Assembly (NCBI GenBank): GCA_036936605.1
Contig: JAUPFV010000005.1
Location: forward strand, 2,469,670-2,533,669
Source: Limnanthes douglasii subsp. nivea
Taxonomy: Eukaryota > Streptophyta > Magnoliopsida > Brassicales > Limnanthaceae
Length of the DNA stretch: 64,000 bases
Direction: 5' to 3'
Both the position numbers and the translations under genes were made by a program. Under the pieces are notes generated by a model. That model was not told the DNA's origin and did not search any database. It saw nothing but the letters and a program-made list of their open reading frames with translations. Positions 9,658 to 21,878 of the stretch are shown piece by piece (the first letter of the stretch is position 1; each line of letters begins with the position of its first letter).

Positions 9658-12600
9658 ATGATAAACATGCTTAATTGGAATATAAGAGGGATCATAAATA
9701 AGTCTTCAATTAGAAAGCGCAATTACCTTATAAAGAAGAATAATGTCAAATTGGTTGATATACAAGAACCTTTGATCAGCAATTATAACATTGTTATAAT
9801 TGCTAAGAAAATTGGTTTCAAAAATTACAAATCTAATGTTTCTAATAAAATTTGGCTTTTTGGCATGAAGATATTACTGTGAATGTGAAAGTTGATCACA
9901 ATCAATGTATCCATTCTAAAGGTAACTATACTTCTAATCTTAAATGTTTCTTAAGAATAGTAGTTTACGCTAAGTTCCAGATGAACAATATAATTGACCT
10001 CTAGAACACTTTGAAATTCATTTCTAAGACTAATCTAGAATGGATGATATGTGGAGATTTTAATGTCATTGCTTTTATAGACGAGTAGCTAAGTTGTTCT
10101 ACTTTTTGTCAAAATAGTACTAACGATATCAATGAGATGATCAGTGACTGTAAGATTGAAGATGCAGGTTTTGATAGATCTAAATACACTTGGTATAACA
10201 AATAAAAAAGGGGCGGCTGGACAGGGTTTTCATAAACAACAAGTGGTCTGAGTTCTTTGGAGAGACTAAAGTTGTTCATAAAGCTAGAACCTACTCAGAT
10301 CACACGCCTTTACTAATTTATATTGCTATAGATAATCCTAACATAAGGGGAAGTTTTAAATTTTTAAATATTTGATCTCTAGACACTGATTTTCTTCCAT
10401 TTGTTGATAATAATTGGAATCAGGAAATTACTGGTGACCCTTTACTTAGGTTTTGGCATAAATTGAGAAGGCTTAAGGAAGGTTTGATTAATTGGAATAA
10501 GTATTATTTTGGTAATATTTTCAAGAAGGTTCAGGCTCTTGAAGATGAGGTTCATATAAAGGAACTTAATCACCAAGATCATAACAATATTGACACTAGA
10601 AATCAGCTCTCTAAAGTTAATGCCCTTATCCTACAAGCTTAAAAAATGGAAAAACAATACTGGATGCAGAAGTGCTATGCAAATTGGCTACTGAAGGGGA
10701 CAAAAGCACTAAATTCTTTCACATCTATGTTAAAAGGAAAAGGAAAAAGAACACTATCAATGGAATTAAGGATAGAAATACCTGGATTATTGATAGGAAG
10801 GCTATATGGCTCTCTATGGTCGAGTACTTAAAAGAAGCATTAACAAATTATCCTTACATTGATAAGCATGATGAGCAAGTTAACATGATGTACGCGACCT
10901 TCAGTAACATTCCTTCCTTAATAACTGATGAAGACAGCCATGAGCTTCTGCAGATACCAAGCGAGTATGAAATTTGGTCCATTATCAACAACTTGAATCC
11001 TGCAAGTGCTGCATGTATGGATGGTTATAACCAACGCTTTATAAAACTTGTTGGAAAATAATTAAATATGATCTTAATACTGCGATGCACTATTTCATGT
11101 TGGGCAATCATATTCTAAGGTATCCTAGGAACTGTATTTGTTTGATACCTAAAAATGATAATCATTTCCAGATGGAAGGATATCAGACCCATCAGTCTTT
11201 GCTCCCTGTTGAACATAATCATGAAAAAAATTCTTAATAAAAGAATAACTAAAGTCCTTCATAAAATTATTTCTCAAAACCAAGGAGGCTTTGTTCCTAG
11301 TAATTATATTCAAGATCATATTCTTACTGTTAAGGAGCTTCTTTATGACTTAAACATGAAAGTAAAAGACAAAAATATTTTCATTCAACTCGATATGTCA
11401 AAAGCTTTTGACAAATTGACTCACTGTTTTATTATAAAGTTTTTTAGCATGTTTGGATTTTCTTAAAAGTTCATTAGAATTATTAAGAATTTGATTTCTT
11501 TTGTTAATGTCTCCATGCTCATCAATGGTGAGTCCATTGGTTATTTTAAAACCTTAAAACGGCTGAAGCAAGAGAATCCATTATCCTATAGCCTTTTTAT
11601 TATTGCTGAAGAAGTTTTGATAAAGTGTCTCAATAATATTTTTCCAACAAAAAAATGTTTTATAAAAGCAGAAGTTTTAGATATATCATTATTTTAGAAT
11701 TTGCAGATGATATTTTATTATTTACTAACAACAATGACACTAATTTAGACTGTCTTAGTATCTTTCTTCAGAAATATCAAGCTATATCTGGCCAGGTGGA
11801 ATTCTATTTGCAAAACTTTTAAGGAAGAATGATTGAATGTTAGAAATTTATCTGACATTCAAGACTCCATTTCTTGCAAATTGTGGGCCAATTGCAGGAA
11901 TAACAAATCAATTTGGTCTAAATTAATGCACAATATATATGTAGAGACTTACATCATTGCAGATATCTTACACCAAGCATGGATCCATGATATGAAGAAG
12001 ACTTGGCAAGATTAAAAACATCGCAAAGCCTCACATAAGCTGGAAACTGGGGGCTGGAATGATGGACTTCTGGCTCAACAACTGGTCCAATCATCAACCT
12101 CTGTTAACTTTGGAGGACACTGTGGATAACATATGGTTCAAAGCTGAAAAGGTTAGCAAATATTGGTGTTTTAATTCTTGGCAGCTAAGTGGTATAGTTG
12201 ATCTATTATCTACTAATGACTTGAACGCAATTAGAAATTGCATTATAAAACCTCATTCTGCTGACACTATTATTTCGAATCTTACTAAATCTGGCAATTT
12301 TAATCTTAAGGACACTTGGGATCATATTAGATTACATTATACTTAATCTAATCTTTTTAGTAAAATTTGGAATTCTCTTACGCATAGGGAATATTCTTTC
12401 TTACATTGAAAATTACTTTACAATTACATCCATATCGCCACAATAATACAAAATAAGTACATTACACTTGTTTCTAAATGTCAATTCTGTTGTAATATTG
12501 AGTCTCTTAATCATTTATTTACCTCATGTGATTTCGCTTGGTCTCTTTGGTCATTCTTTATTGATATTTTCAGCATCAAAATATATAAATATATGACAAA

Positions 12601-13430
12601 TAATCATATAACTAGAGTCTGGATTTGGTCTATTAACAAGAACAATCATGTTAGAAATATTATTCCTTCGATTATTTTTGGGACTATCTGGAAGCACAGA
12701 AATGTGTCTAAAATTCATGGTAAAACTTTTTCCTATAGTCATATTATTGCTGATGTTTCTAACACTTTAATTAACATTGATTATAATAAAATTTTTAAAG
12801 CAAAGCACTGGATTAATGATTATAAAAGTGTTGTAACTATTGGTTGTTTTAATCATATTTTAGTCACCAAATCTAAGCCTACCTATCTCAAATGGAATCA
12901 TCCTAATCTGGGTAGACTAAATTAAATTCTGATGCTTTATGTTTTTCTAATGGTGAGGCAAGTGGTGCTATAGTTATTAGAGATAATATAGGAAATTTAA
13001 TATATGGTGTTGGTTTCTTATAGGGTAAGCTTAGCCCTCTTATGGTTGAAGCCATAGCACTGCTCGATGGCTTGCTCATCTGTAAGTTTAATGGTTGGTC
13101 TCAAATTGATAATGAGACTGACTGTTTGTTAATTGTTAACTTTCTTAATCCTGCTAAGTTTTCCTGGGCCTTAGACAATATTCTTAATTTAGAAGATTGA
13201 TTTCTTCCAACATGGTTTTAGTTCATGTCTTGAGAGACCAGAACCAAGCAACCGATCGGCTTGCTCGCTGGACTCTGAAGTGCAAGATGAAACTGAGATT
13301 AATGTCAACAATATTCCAGTCCATCTTAAAGCTATTCTAATTCTGGAGGTATTGGAATGGGTTATATTACAAGCATATAGTATTTTCTGCAAACTAACCT
13401 TTTGCTAGCAGGAATCCCTGACTAAACATG
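9658..13430 (+). pseudogene. LINE ORF2 (endonuclease, reverse transcriptase, RNase H), multiply broken
   Basis: The start reads MINMLNWNIRGI, the usual opening of the APE-type endonuclease of plant L1. Reverse transcriptase blocks follow across frames: RWKDIRPISLCSLLNI and IQLDMSKAFDKL (11155-11466), a QENPLSY block replacing the usual QGDPLSP (about 11560-11590), and the catalytic FADD at 11700-11711. A zinc-binding segment (CQFCCNIESLNHLF-type) lies near 12480-12540. An RNase H domain is spread over 12925-13300 (GEASGAIVIRDNIG, VEAIALLDGLL, NETDCLLIV, QATDRLARW). More than ten stops or frameshifts are visible, so no product is expected. In life the protein would nick DNA and copy the element RNA at the nick. 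Confidence 0.85.
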
Positions 13431-13602
13431 CAGGTTTAATCAATTAGGTAAAAGTTACCTGAATCTTCATGCAATAGTTGGCTTGTCAATGATGGATTTG
13501 TCTCTCGTTGGGATCCCAGTCGTTAGTGCTTTATGATTGTTCATGGTTAGCTGAGTCTTTTCTGGCTATCCTTCAAGACCCGAGTCACTCGTTGGTTTCT
13601 TG

Positions 13603-13990
13603 AGTAGCTGATCTGCATGTCGCTTATAGTTAGCAAGTTATTCTCCTTTTCTAATTCTGATAGAATAATCTATTTTTGGATATTAATCGAATCTGGTGAG
13701 TGGTATCTTACATGGGTTGTGAGCTGGTTGAATCTTCTTTGATAATTTCTGGTAGATTTGTCTTCAATACTTCATGAATACTGGACTGGAGTTGAAATGA
13801 GTAGCTGATCTGCATGTCGTTGATAGTTAGAAATATTTTCTCATTTTTTTAATTTTGATCAAAGAATCTAATCTTGGAAGAAAATCGTATCCAATGATCG
13901 GTTTCTTACCTGAGTGTTCGCTGGTTGAATCATCATTGAGGAATTATGGTAGATCTTTCTTGAATCCTTTATGATTTCTGGAGCTAGAAA
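13603..13990. repeat. 197-bp tandem duplication in the LINE 3' UTR
   Basis: AGTAGCTGATCTGCATGTCG starts at 13603 and again at 13800. Both are followed by matching words (TATAGTTAG..., TGGTTGAATC, GGTAGAT, TTCATGAA/TTTATGATT). The copies are clearly diverged, so the duplication is old and may be a feature of the LINE family. Confidence 0.7.
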
Positions 13991-14213
13991 ACAGATTGGA
14001 GTTGGAAAATAAATTGGAACTGATTTTACTGAAGGTTATGAGGCGGAGGTCCTGATCAAATAAAAAGTTAATGCTTTTAGGGTTTCGCTTTAAGCCTAAT
14101 TTGGCTCCCGTTTTTATTTTGTTATTAGGTAACCAGACCCACTTAATTGTAGACCTCTTATTGTAAGGCTAATTTCGGACCTTTTTCATCTTATAAAAGT
14201 TTTTTAATTAAAA

Positions 14214-14228
14214 AAAGTTATTTCATGA
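14214..14228. repeat. Right target-site duplication of the LINE
   Basis: This exact copy of 7006-7020 directly follows the A-rich tail. Confidence 0.85.
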
Positions 14229-16668
14229 AGTGTTACTTTTAGGTTTTCTAATATTTATAAATCTCTACTAAAATATTTTTAAATTTTAATAATTTATTCA
14301 TTAAACATGTCACTGTCATTATTTATTCTTTAATACTTCAAAAACATATAACATATATAGTAAAAACCTAACACTTTATTTTATAAAACTTAATAAAGTC
14401 AACAAATTTGAAAAATAAAAACTTTTTTGAAAAACAAAACTTATGATCGAAATAGACGAAGAGTTTGTTTTTTACAAACCAATGAACATGGAACAAGTAT
14501 ATATTATCCTTTTTTTCACTTCTTTCAAAAAAAATCGTTTTCAAACAGATCCAAAAAGTCTAAATTTCGACTACACATGACGTCCGTATAGTGTTCGTAA
14601 CAATCGTTCTGGAAAAAAAGATGATAGTTTACGCAAAGATGATGGGGGAATGTTAAAGTATTTCCTTCTCAAACGTGATACCAAAATAAAGAAGTTAAGG
14701 AAATAAATAATTATTTTAGAATACGATTTTTATTGTCTTTTTTTTCGCCCTCAAACATAATTAGGATATTTCTTCTATGATCTTCATATGACTTTTTTCA
14801 TATTGAATATTATTTATTACATATTTGAATTGTGTCAAACTGCTTTAATTATCGATCATGGTTATTAATGAGCCTTTAAATACGTTATTCTTATTATGTT
14901 GACATATACTACTTCGTGACATTCGCTCGGGTTCTCTAGTCTGTTTACCTCGTGTATTTGTTTAGGTCCTCATCCGTATTAATATATTTCTATCGGTTCA
15001 TATTTCTTGTTAGCCTCATCTTTTTCGTGGCCCTCGTATGATATTACGTCGTGGGCTCATCTCGGTTCTTGTTGTGCATTATTTTCTTACTCTTAGTTTG
15101 TGCGGATTGATGCCCCCATTTTATGCATGATCTTAGTCTAGTAGCAATTTTTTGTCCTCGTTTTAGGTATTTTATTTTTCATTGGGAGATTTTCCCCACA
15201 CTTCCCCTCGTCTTATGTATTATCTTCCTTTCGGTTCTTGTTATGCTAGTCCTATCATATTTCCACCACAACCATGAATGAACAACAGTGACGCCATGGA
15301 AACGACGAAATAGCATTTCGTAATTTGGTTTTCGGGTTCGAATGGTTTGTTTGATTTATATGCATTAGATTAGGTAATCCGATATACATATCATATATTA
15401 CGGACTATGTTTACCATTTTATAACTTACGACGAGTATAACTTTGACTCGATGCCCAAGTGGGTCAAAGAGCTCGACGAGATACTTAGGTTCGCGCTTTA
15501 AGTATGATCTAGGGAAAAGAGGTAAAAATAAAGAACTTCTATAGTAGATTACGTATGCGAGAAATCCGATATCCAACAAAGATCTAACCCTGCCCCAAAG
15601 TCCCAAAATCCAACTTCTATGACTAATGTAGTAGGCGCACAAACGCATCTTATATTTCTACAAATGATAACATGGTTTGACGTTAGTAACAACGAATAAA
15701 TATAATACATATATCAACTGAAATAATAATAATAATCGTAAAATTACCTCTCCCTGTCAAACATAGTAGATAATATGATCTTTGAATGTCTCGCAAAAGA
15801 GATCATGTAAACAAACGGAGGGTGGAGCTCGACAAGGTGGAGGTGGTCGTCGTTTGTGGGTAGAGCTCGACGATGTAGAAGTGGGTAAAGGTGGAATTGG
15901 AAGCGTTTCGATAAGAATAAGGGATGAGAATCATGTGTAACAACAAATTTTATTTTCTCTATCCTCTTGATTCGTTTTGTCCGTGTATCTTCACCGAAAC
16001 CTGAACCTTGCCATGATTCCATAATTTGGAATAATAATAATAAATATACGCAAACCTACTTAAAAATACCAACTCTTAAAGATTTTTTAAAAAAACAAAA
16101 ACACAAACATGACCAAAATAATAATAATAATAATAAAATAAAAATCGGGCTAGATAAAATTTGGTTATGGAATCTGTCCCATGCCATATTTTCGGCAGAC
16201 CGATCATCTTCGGCATGAGCCTTATGGTCCGGAGAGCTATCAGTCCGACAAAACATTGAGAAACATTATTGCATCTGCGCATCAATCCTCCAACGTTGAA
16301 GTTCATTTTTGGCTCCTTGAAGCTCATTTTCTGCATATATTTGGCGGGAACATATTGCTCTTCACCTAGTTTTGACGAAAGATAGCTTGGTAAAAAAACA
16401 CACATTTTATATCTAAAATATTCCAAAAAATTTAAATTTAAATTCAAAATTTATTCAAAACAAGTAAACCATAAATATATTAGAGAAACATAAAATTAAA
16501 ACCTAGTTTAACACCGAAAAAAGACTTACAGATCGAAGAAACTTAATGACATCAAAATCACGATAAACTTAAATTAATTTGATATTCGGAAATTAGTGGC
16601 CACAACAAGTTTCTTTCGAACACGATGAGAATAAACCCACATAGTATTTATATGTTAGTTTCAGGCAA
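14229..16668. other. Intergenic sequence, no gene recognised
   Basis: The stretch is AT-rich with a more mixed section (14900-16260). Reverse-strand frames at 15391-15648 and 15744-16022 and several near 16056-16447 are open for 66-123 codons, but I recognise no family, splice pattern or transposon ends. A short (AAT)n tract lies at about 16119-16138. Confidence 0.5.
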
Positions 16669-17125
16669 GTTTTTTGGTGCACTTGTTTCAACGCGGTCAT
16701 TTACCACATTTGGAAAGAGTGGAACTCAAGAATATTTGGATCCGCCCCAACCATGGCTTCTATGATTTCTTTCCAAATCTTATCGGATCTCCGATTTAGT
16801 TTCCTTGGAACCAAGATTGGCTAGCCACCGTAGTTTTAACAAATCTACCAATTACTTTGATTCTATCCTCTTGCAGGTCTTTCCAGTATGGCGTGGAGCA
16901 TGGAGCTTGGACGTCAGATTTGTGATCTCGGAATCACCTTACATCCTCATAGTCAACAAAGCATGATATTTGAGTCGTTTACGTTTTTTTCCATTATGCC
17001 ATATCTCTAGTATGAGGCATCTTGACATTGTTATCTCTTTGTATTGTACTACCTCGGGGTATGCCCTAGGAAACTGTATGAATGCTTTCATTTATTTAAA
17101 GTCTTTTTTCACCAATTTTTTTTTT
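16669..17125 (+). mobile_element. LINE 3' fragment (zinc-binding end of ORF2 plus tail)
   Basis: A frame from 16669 to the TAG at 16822-16824 encodes VFWCTCFNAVIYHIWKEWNS and then an RIF...SDLRFSFLG-like stretch. This matches the end of ORF2 in a sub-group of plant LINEs whose proteins finish with an xxAVYHIWxERNxRIF motif. A 3' UTR-like stretch follows, ending with ATGAATGCTTTCATTTATTTAAAG (17076-17101). It differs from the family at 7-14 kb, which ends in RNase H. The fragment is 5'-truncated; duplications were not found. Confidence 0.65.
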
Positions 17126-17639
17126 GTGAGTTTCATGTGAAAGACTAATATTTTGGTGTAGGTAAATGATGTAGGGTTGGGTTTATCCTTTTTGTTATTA
17201 TTATGTTTGATTGTCTATATAAATTAATATAAGAATGCTATTCATATATGGACAGTAAAAAATAAACTTACTAAGTGTAATTGTCGGTTTGGTAAAGATT
17301 GAATGGTAAAAAGAGATTTAAAAAAATTTATTATCAACAGAAATTAAATTTTTTTTGTCCTGCCTCGGACAATTATAAGTGAGTTACTATTTGAGGTCTA
17401 GTCCAAGTTATTATTATGGTTTAGTATAAAAATAAAATTCAATTTACTCTCTACACATAATATAATTCTATATAAAATCATCAAATATACATTTTTTAGA
17501 ATAATTTCTTAAAAGTTTTTATTTTATAAATTATAACTTAAAAAATCGAAAGTACCACTGATTTTATACTTTTAGGACGAACATAACTAGATCAATGAAT
17601 GATAATTTCTAAAAAAAGAAGTTGTGAGCCCAATTAATA

Positions 17640-17995
17640 TCGATCTCGCATCTAATTTTTTGGTCCCGCATCTATCATCTAATTTTGTTAATTTTACATT
17701 TGTCTCACATATATCTAAAAAATAGTTTACAATGATTTGCATCTATAATTGGTCTCACATTTATCTAAATGTTTTTACAGTGTATTGCATATATAGTCCC
17801 ACATCTATCTAAAATATATGTTATAGTATCTTGCATCTATCATTGATCCTGCATCTATTAAAAAGATATTTTACACTGTTTCGTGTCTCGAATCTGTCAC
17901 TAGTACCGTATCTATCCAAAACATATTTTACAATATCTCAACATCCATCATTGGTCTCGTATCTATCAATTTAAAAAATACATTTTGCATTATGC
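17640..17995. repeat. ~50-bp degenerate tandem array
   Basis: About seven units share the theme TGGTCTCACATCTATCTAAA, then an A/T stretch, TTTTACAGTGT and TTGCATCTATCAT. Unit length drifts between 46 and 57 bp. Variants include TCCCGCATC, CTCACAT, CCCACAT, CCTGCATC, ACCGTATC and CTCGTATC. I see no flanking element ends. Confidence 0.7.
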
Positions 17996-18384
17996 GAGAT
18001 GCGAGACATGAAACAAGAGACATACTTACCAGGAAAATACAAAAACACAAAAACGATAGTAAAACTTATTTAAAAACACGGAATCATTTTCTTTCTCCAA
18101 AAAAATTCACAATCATATATTTACAAACACATTCCAATTCCAAATTTAATTTCAACTTAAAATGATGATCAGAGACGTTAATAAAAATTATATCGTAAAA
18201 AAAGTAGAATTAAAAATAACAAACAAAAGAAAAAGGAAAGCTAGTCTTAAATGAAAATACTAAAGATATATTGGGTCTTTAATAATACAAATCACAAAGA
18301 TATTTACTCTTTAGTAAAAATGCTGAAAATATATTCGGTCTTTAATCATATAAAAGTGTTGAAGATATATTAATGGAAGAAGAA

Positions 18385-18393
18385 AAAAACAAA
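18385..18393. repeat. 9-bp target-site duplication (left) of a Mutator-type MITE
   Basis: AAAAACAAA here recurs exactly at 19334-19342, immediately outside the element's other end. Low complexity lowers its weight, but length and position are exactly as expected for Mutator. Confidence 0.7.
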
Positions 18394-19333
18394 GGGTAAA
18401 GTTATTTCCTCCATAAGATTTTTTATTTCCTCCATATTTCAAAAAAGACTCCACTTTGTTATTTCCTCCATAAAGAAAATTATTAATTTACCCTTATTTT
18501 AATTTTACTCCAAACACTCATATTCACCTTCTTCTCCAACAACCATCCAAACATCATATCTACCTTAATTTTTCCTACAACCTTCTACCCATAATATTTA
18601 CTTCCACCCATAAACACGAATCCTATTAATATAAATATACAGCCATTAGCTCTTCTAACCAAGAAAAAAAATCTAGCCACCACTTTCGATCGAAGCAATC
18701 TATCAAAGGTAAAAATCTCTCCTAAATCTTTTTTAATCTATCGGTTGGTAAGAGTTCCAGGAAGTCGGTTATACTCTGCATAGCGAGTTCTACAAACTCG
18801 ATATGCAGAAAAAAAATATTACAGGTCCCGAAACTCTTTTGATATGAATTTGTTTTCCCGCATATTGAGTTCCAAGAACAGATTTTTGGTTTTTTTAGTA
18901 TCTAATTACTTTTATAAAACTTTGGACATCTGTTTTTTATTTATTTACTAAAAAAACCTTTCACTTGTTTTTTATTCACGACTCTGTGATTTTTGTTCGT
19001 TGCCATTTTTACAATATTAAATTATCTTGTTGGTTGATTGGGTGGTGTTTTTAGGTGTTGAATCTTTGGTTTAGGTTTTTTTCCTTTTCCATAATTAATT
19101 TTTAAGCTATTTAAGTTTTTTTGGTATTTAAAGTTTAATTTTAGAAGTTAAATTATATATGTTTGCTGTAATTTGACTTAATTATGTGTTTATTAGAATA
19201 AGGGTTGGATAGTGCATAGTGGCATCAAAATATAAATTCGAAAGTAAATTAAAGACAAAAATGTAAAAGCAAATGTTAATTGTTTTTTAAGATGGAGGAA
19301 ATAATAAATCCAATGGAGGAAATAGCTTCACCC
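18394..19333. mobile_element. Non-autonomous Mutator-like element (940 bp)
   Basis: The ends are 42-bp inverted repeats (18394-18435 and 19292-19333) matching at 37 of 42 positions. Each begins GGGT and holds two copies of ATTTCCTCCAT; the left end has a third at 18451-18479. A 9-bp direct repeat flanks the element, the hallmark of Mutator superfamily insertion. The interior holds no transposase. It contains a hairpin at 18776-18808 with arms CTGCATAGCGAGTT and AACTCGATATGCAG. Confidence 0.8.
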
Positions 19334-19342
19334 AAAAACAAA

Positions 19343-20160
19343 AACACAGCCTTATATAATCAATGAAAGAATAAAGATATTTAAGGTATTATAAAAAATA
19401 ACTGAATGTTAAAAAGTAAATAAAAAATTAAATAAGTTTTGTTAAAAGTATATGAATAGAAAATGAATAATGGTTTAGTTTATTTTTATTTTTATAGCAT
19501 TTACTCTCTTTTTTTAAATCGCAGTTTATTTTAAAATTTTGTTTTTCTAACTATATGTTGGATGAGCATTTATACTTTCCATTTTATTTAAAATAAAAAT
19601 TAAATAAACAAAAAGTTGCGGTAATGGTTAAAAACTCATTAATGTGACTAGATTCTAAATTCATATCACAATTTAGATTTCAAGCTCAATCTTGTATAAA
19701 TTATGGGCCTCTTTTTATTTATATAGTAGGCTCGTCCAAAGGAAGTCGGGGACCGACTCCTAAGGCTGATCCCAAGTAAGCTATCTACGTATATAAATGT
19801 TATAGGCCCAAATTAATATACGATTGGCCCAAGTCACATTTATATTGTTGGGCTTAAATTATGACGAACATTCAATTTTGTATAATACAGTCGAGTTGGG
19901 CTCAGCACAATAAATATCTAACTTCGGACGAATTATTGTTATTTCTTGTTTTTTCAAATTTAATGATTTTGGTTAAAATACTATATTATATAAGTATTTT
20001 TCATTTTTAAATTTGGAGATTTATATGGTATGAACTTTTTTTTAGATAACTTTTTTTGCTAAATTTTGTTATTTGAATTTCACGATGATGTGTATAAATT
20101 ATATAGTAAAATAAGAGCTAAAAGATAAATATAAAATTCTTTTTGGATCGTATATTAGTG
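19343..20160. other. AT-rich intergenic sequence, nothing recognised
   Basis: I find only short chance frames and A/T-rich sequence, with no repeat ends. Confidence 0.55.
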
Positions 20161-20176
20161 ACATAATTCATATTTT

Positions 20177-20358
20177 TATAGAAGAATCCGCGACCGCTAT
20201 TCAAAGAGTGCGCACAAGGTAAACCATGACGCAATAGCATGCAAACCAACAATGCCAGAAGGTAAATCATGACGCTATAGCCTGCAAACAAACGCTCGAA
20301 CTCATGACCTTTAATCACGAGCATATCTTACTCAACCAACTCAGCTATCCTTAAAATC
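20177..20358 (-). mobile_element. tRNA-derived SINE
   Basis: Read on the minus strand, the element starts near 20358 and has RNA polymerase III promoter boxes: an A box TAGCTGAGTTGG (20348-20337) and a B-box-like GAGTTCGAG (20303-20295), spaced as in tRNA genes. The body holds two related ~46-bp stretches (GTCATGATTTACCTTCTGGC and GTCATGGTTTACCTTGTGCG). It is flanked by a 16-bp direct repeat with one mismatch, ACATAATTCATATTTT at 20161-20176 and ACATGATTCATATTTT at 20359-20374. That proves retroposition. The 68-codon frame across it is not a gene. Confidence 0.85.
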
Positions 20359-20748
20359 ACATGATTCATATTTTGTTAATAATAGTTGTAGTTATTATAT
20401 TGTATATATACACTTATTTTTATTATCTTGTAAATATAGGTTTATTTTTATTTTATATTCAGGTTTGTTAGTGATTTTTTTTTAATTTGGAAATTTTGGA
20501 TATGTATTTCAATAGGGATGATGTGTGTAATTCAATTATAATTAGGATTATAAACTGTGCACTATTTGTTTGTGATTAAATGCGGTATAGATCCATAGAA
20601 AAACCATCATAATAACTTTATTATAACTAGTTCTCTAGTTCTTGCCAACTAGTTGAAAAAAAAGGCTATGGTGATAAAGAGAGATTTATGGCGATAAAGA
20701 GGGATTGTGTTTTCAAAATATAATACGTTTCGGGGACTACTTGAAGTA

Positions 20749-21008
20749 CTCCCTCTGTCTCATAATATGTGTTTTTCTAGAAGAGAATTTTTGTCTCATA
20801 ATATATGTCGTTCTCGTTTTCCAATGCTGCATTATTACATGTATTCCACTTTCAACCAATAAAATAGTTAACTTTCTGCATAAGTTATTAACTACACCAA
20901 TCAAATTTATTTTCTTTTATTCTTTCAAAGTCATTATTACTTTTCTTAATATTGATGAAGAAACCTTAAACGATTAAAACGACTAATATTATGAGACGGA
21001 ATGAATAG
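20749..21008. mobile_element. Stowaway-type MITE (260 bp)
   Basis: The left end CTCCCTCTGTCTCATAATAT and the complement of the right end CTATTCATTCCGTCTCATAA share the Stowaway signature (CTCCCTCCGTCTCA). The element is flanked by TA at 20747-20748 and 21009-21010, the target duplication of Tc1/mariner elements. It has no coding content. Confidence 0.85.
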
Positions 21009-21010
21009 TA

Positions 21011-21482
21011 CGTATCTCGTTTAGTTATGAAAAAATACAAGAGGAAACATAACTCATCGGCTATATTGTATGTGAAAGACCACGATTGGTTTGGTTGGTT
21101 GGCCAATTTTTTCGAGACGTTTGTCCGCGAACTTAAATTTACGGCTATTAGATTAGTATTTCATGAAACCTTCGACCAAAATTTGACAAACATACCAGCT
21201 CGCCTGAGTTGTAGTAGTTTTGATTCGCTCGTATATTAATGTTAGTATTTTGTGGATACGTGTCATCACTAGGTGGCACTTAGATTTCGCTAAACCGGTT
21301 GACATGTGGCTCTATGTCTATTCTTCAAGTAGAAACGATTAAAAGTAAGCACTGGTCCACTGGAGTTCCCAAAGCAGGTTGAGACGTGGCTCTATGTCTT
21401 TTCTGTCGTGCCAACCTATATAAACGGGTCTTTTTATTCATATTTAACTTTGTCTCATTTTCATCGCTAGGAAGAGTTCATT
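21011..21482. other. Left flank of MULE-A with promoter-like words
   Basis: Two diverged copies of GTGGCTCTATGTCT (about 21307 and 21390) and a TATA-like CCTATATAAACGG (21415-21427) lie just outside the element. They may be remains of a host promoter into which MULE-A inserted. I cannot link them to a gene. The 70-codon frame at 21027-21239 is not recognised. Confidence 0.35.
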
Positions 21483-21519
21483 GAGCCAGACTAAAAATAA
21501 GACACATTTTGACAGATCT
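21483..21519 (+). repeat. Left terminal inverted repeat of MULE-A
   Basis: This 37-bp arm pairs with 30536-30572 with six mismatches. Confidence 0.88.
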
Positions 21520-21878
21520 CTCATTCTGTTTTTTTTTAAAACTCAAAGTTGAAATTTTCAAATTATTTTTTTCCTTCGAGATTACTATATTCATGTCATT
21601 TATTCTCAAAATCAATCCAAACTTTGAAATCTATCCGTTATTACCCTAAATCCACAAGCTTTTCACCAATTTCCATCAATATTTACTACCCTAAACATAT
21701 TAAACCCAAAAAGTTACATTTTTTTACCCAAACCCATAAGTTCCACCACAAACAACCTAAAATCGGAGTATCCACGGACAATGATGAAATGTGCGTCTCT
21801 CTGGAAGACTTACTAGACGATGAGGAAGCTTACCGTATGGAGGTAAGAAGCTAAATCCCGACTTTCAATTTTTGGCCT

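Larger units (their letters stand above)
7021..14213 (+). mobile_element. Near full-length L1-type LINE, decayed, interrupted by a TRIM-like element
   Basis: The element is bounded by a 15-bp direct repeat and ends in an A-rich tail (TTAATTAAAAAA), as expected for target-primed reverse transcription. Its order is a short 5' leader, ORF1 with a CCHC-like knuckle (7193-8154), ORF2 with endonuclease, reverse transcriptase and RNase H (9658-13430), and a ~780-bp 3' UTR. Subtracting the 1.19-kb insertion at 8206-9394 and its 5-bp duplication leaves about 6.0 kb, normal for a plant L1. Both ORFs carry many stops and frameshifts, so the element is inactive. Confidence 0.9.

Noticed and set aside
15391..16022. 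Two reverse-strand frames of 85 and 92 codons
   Set aside because: No recognisable domain, no splice context and no transposon ends; base composition alone is not enough for a gene call.
20118..20324. A 68-codon frame ending near HGLPCAHS
   Set aside because: The phrase suggested a SWIM motif, but the frame lies in a SINE with promoter boxes and target duplications.
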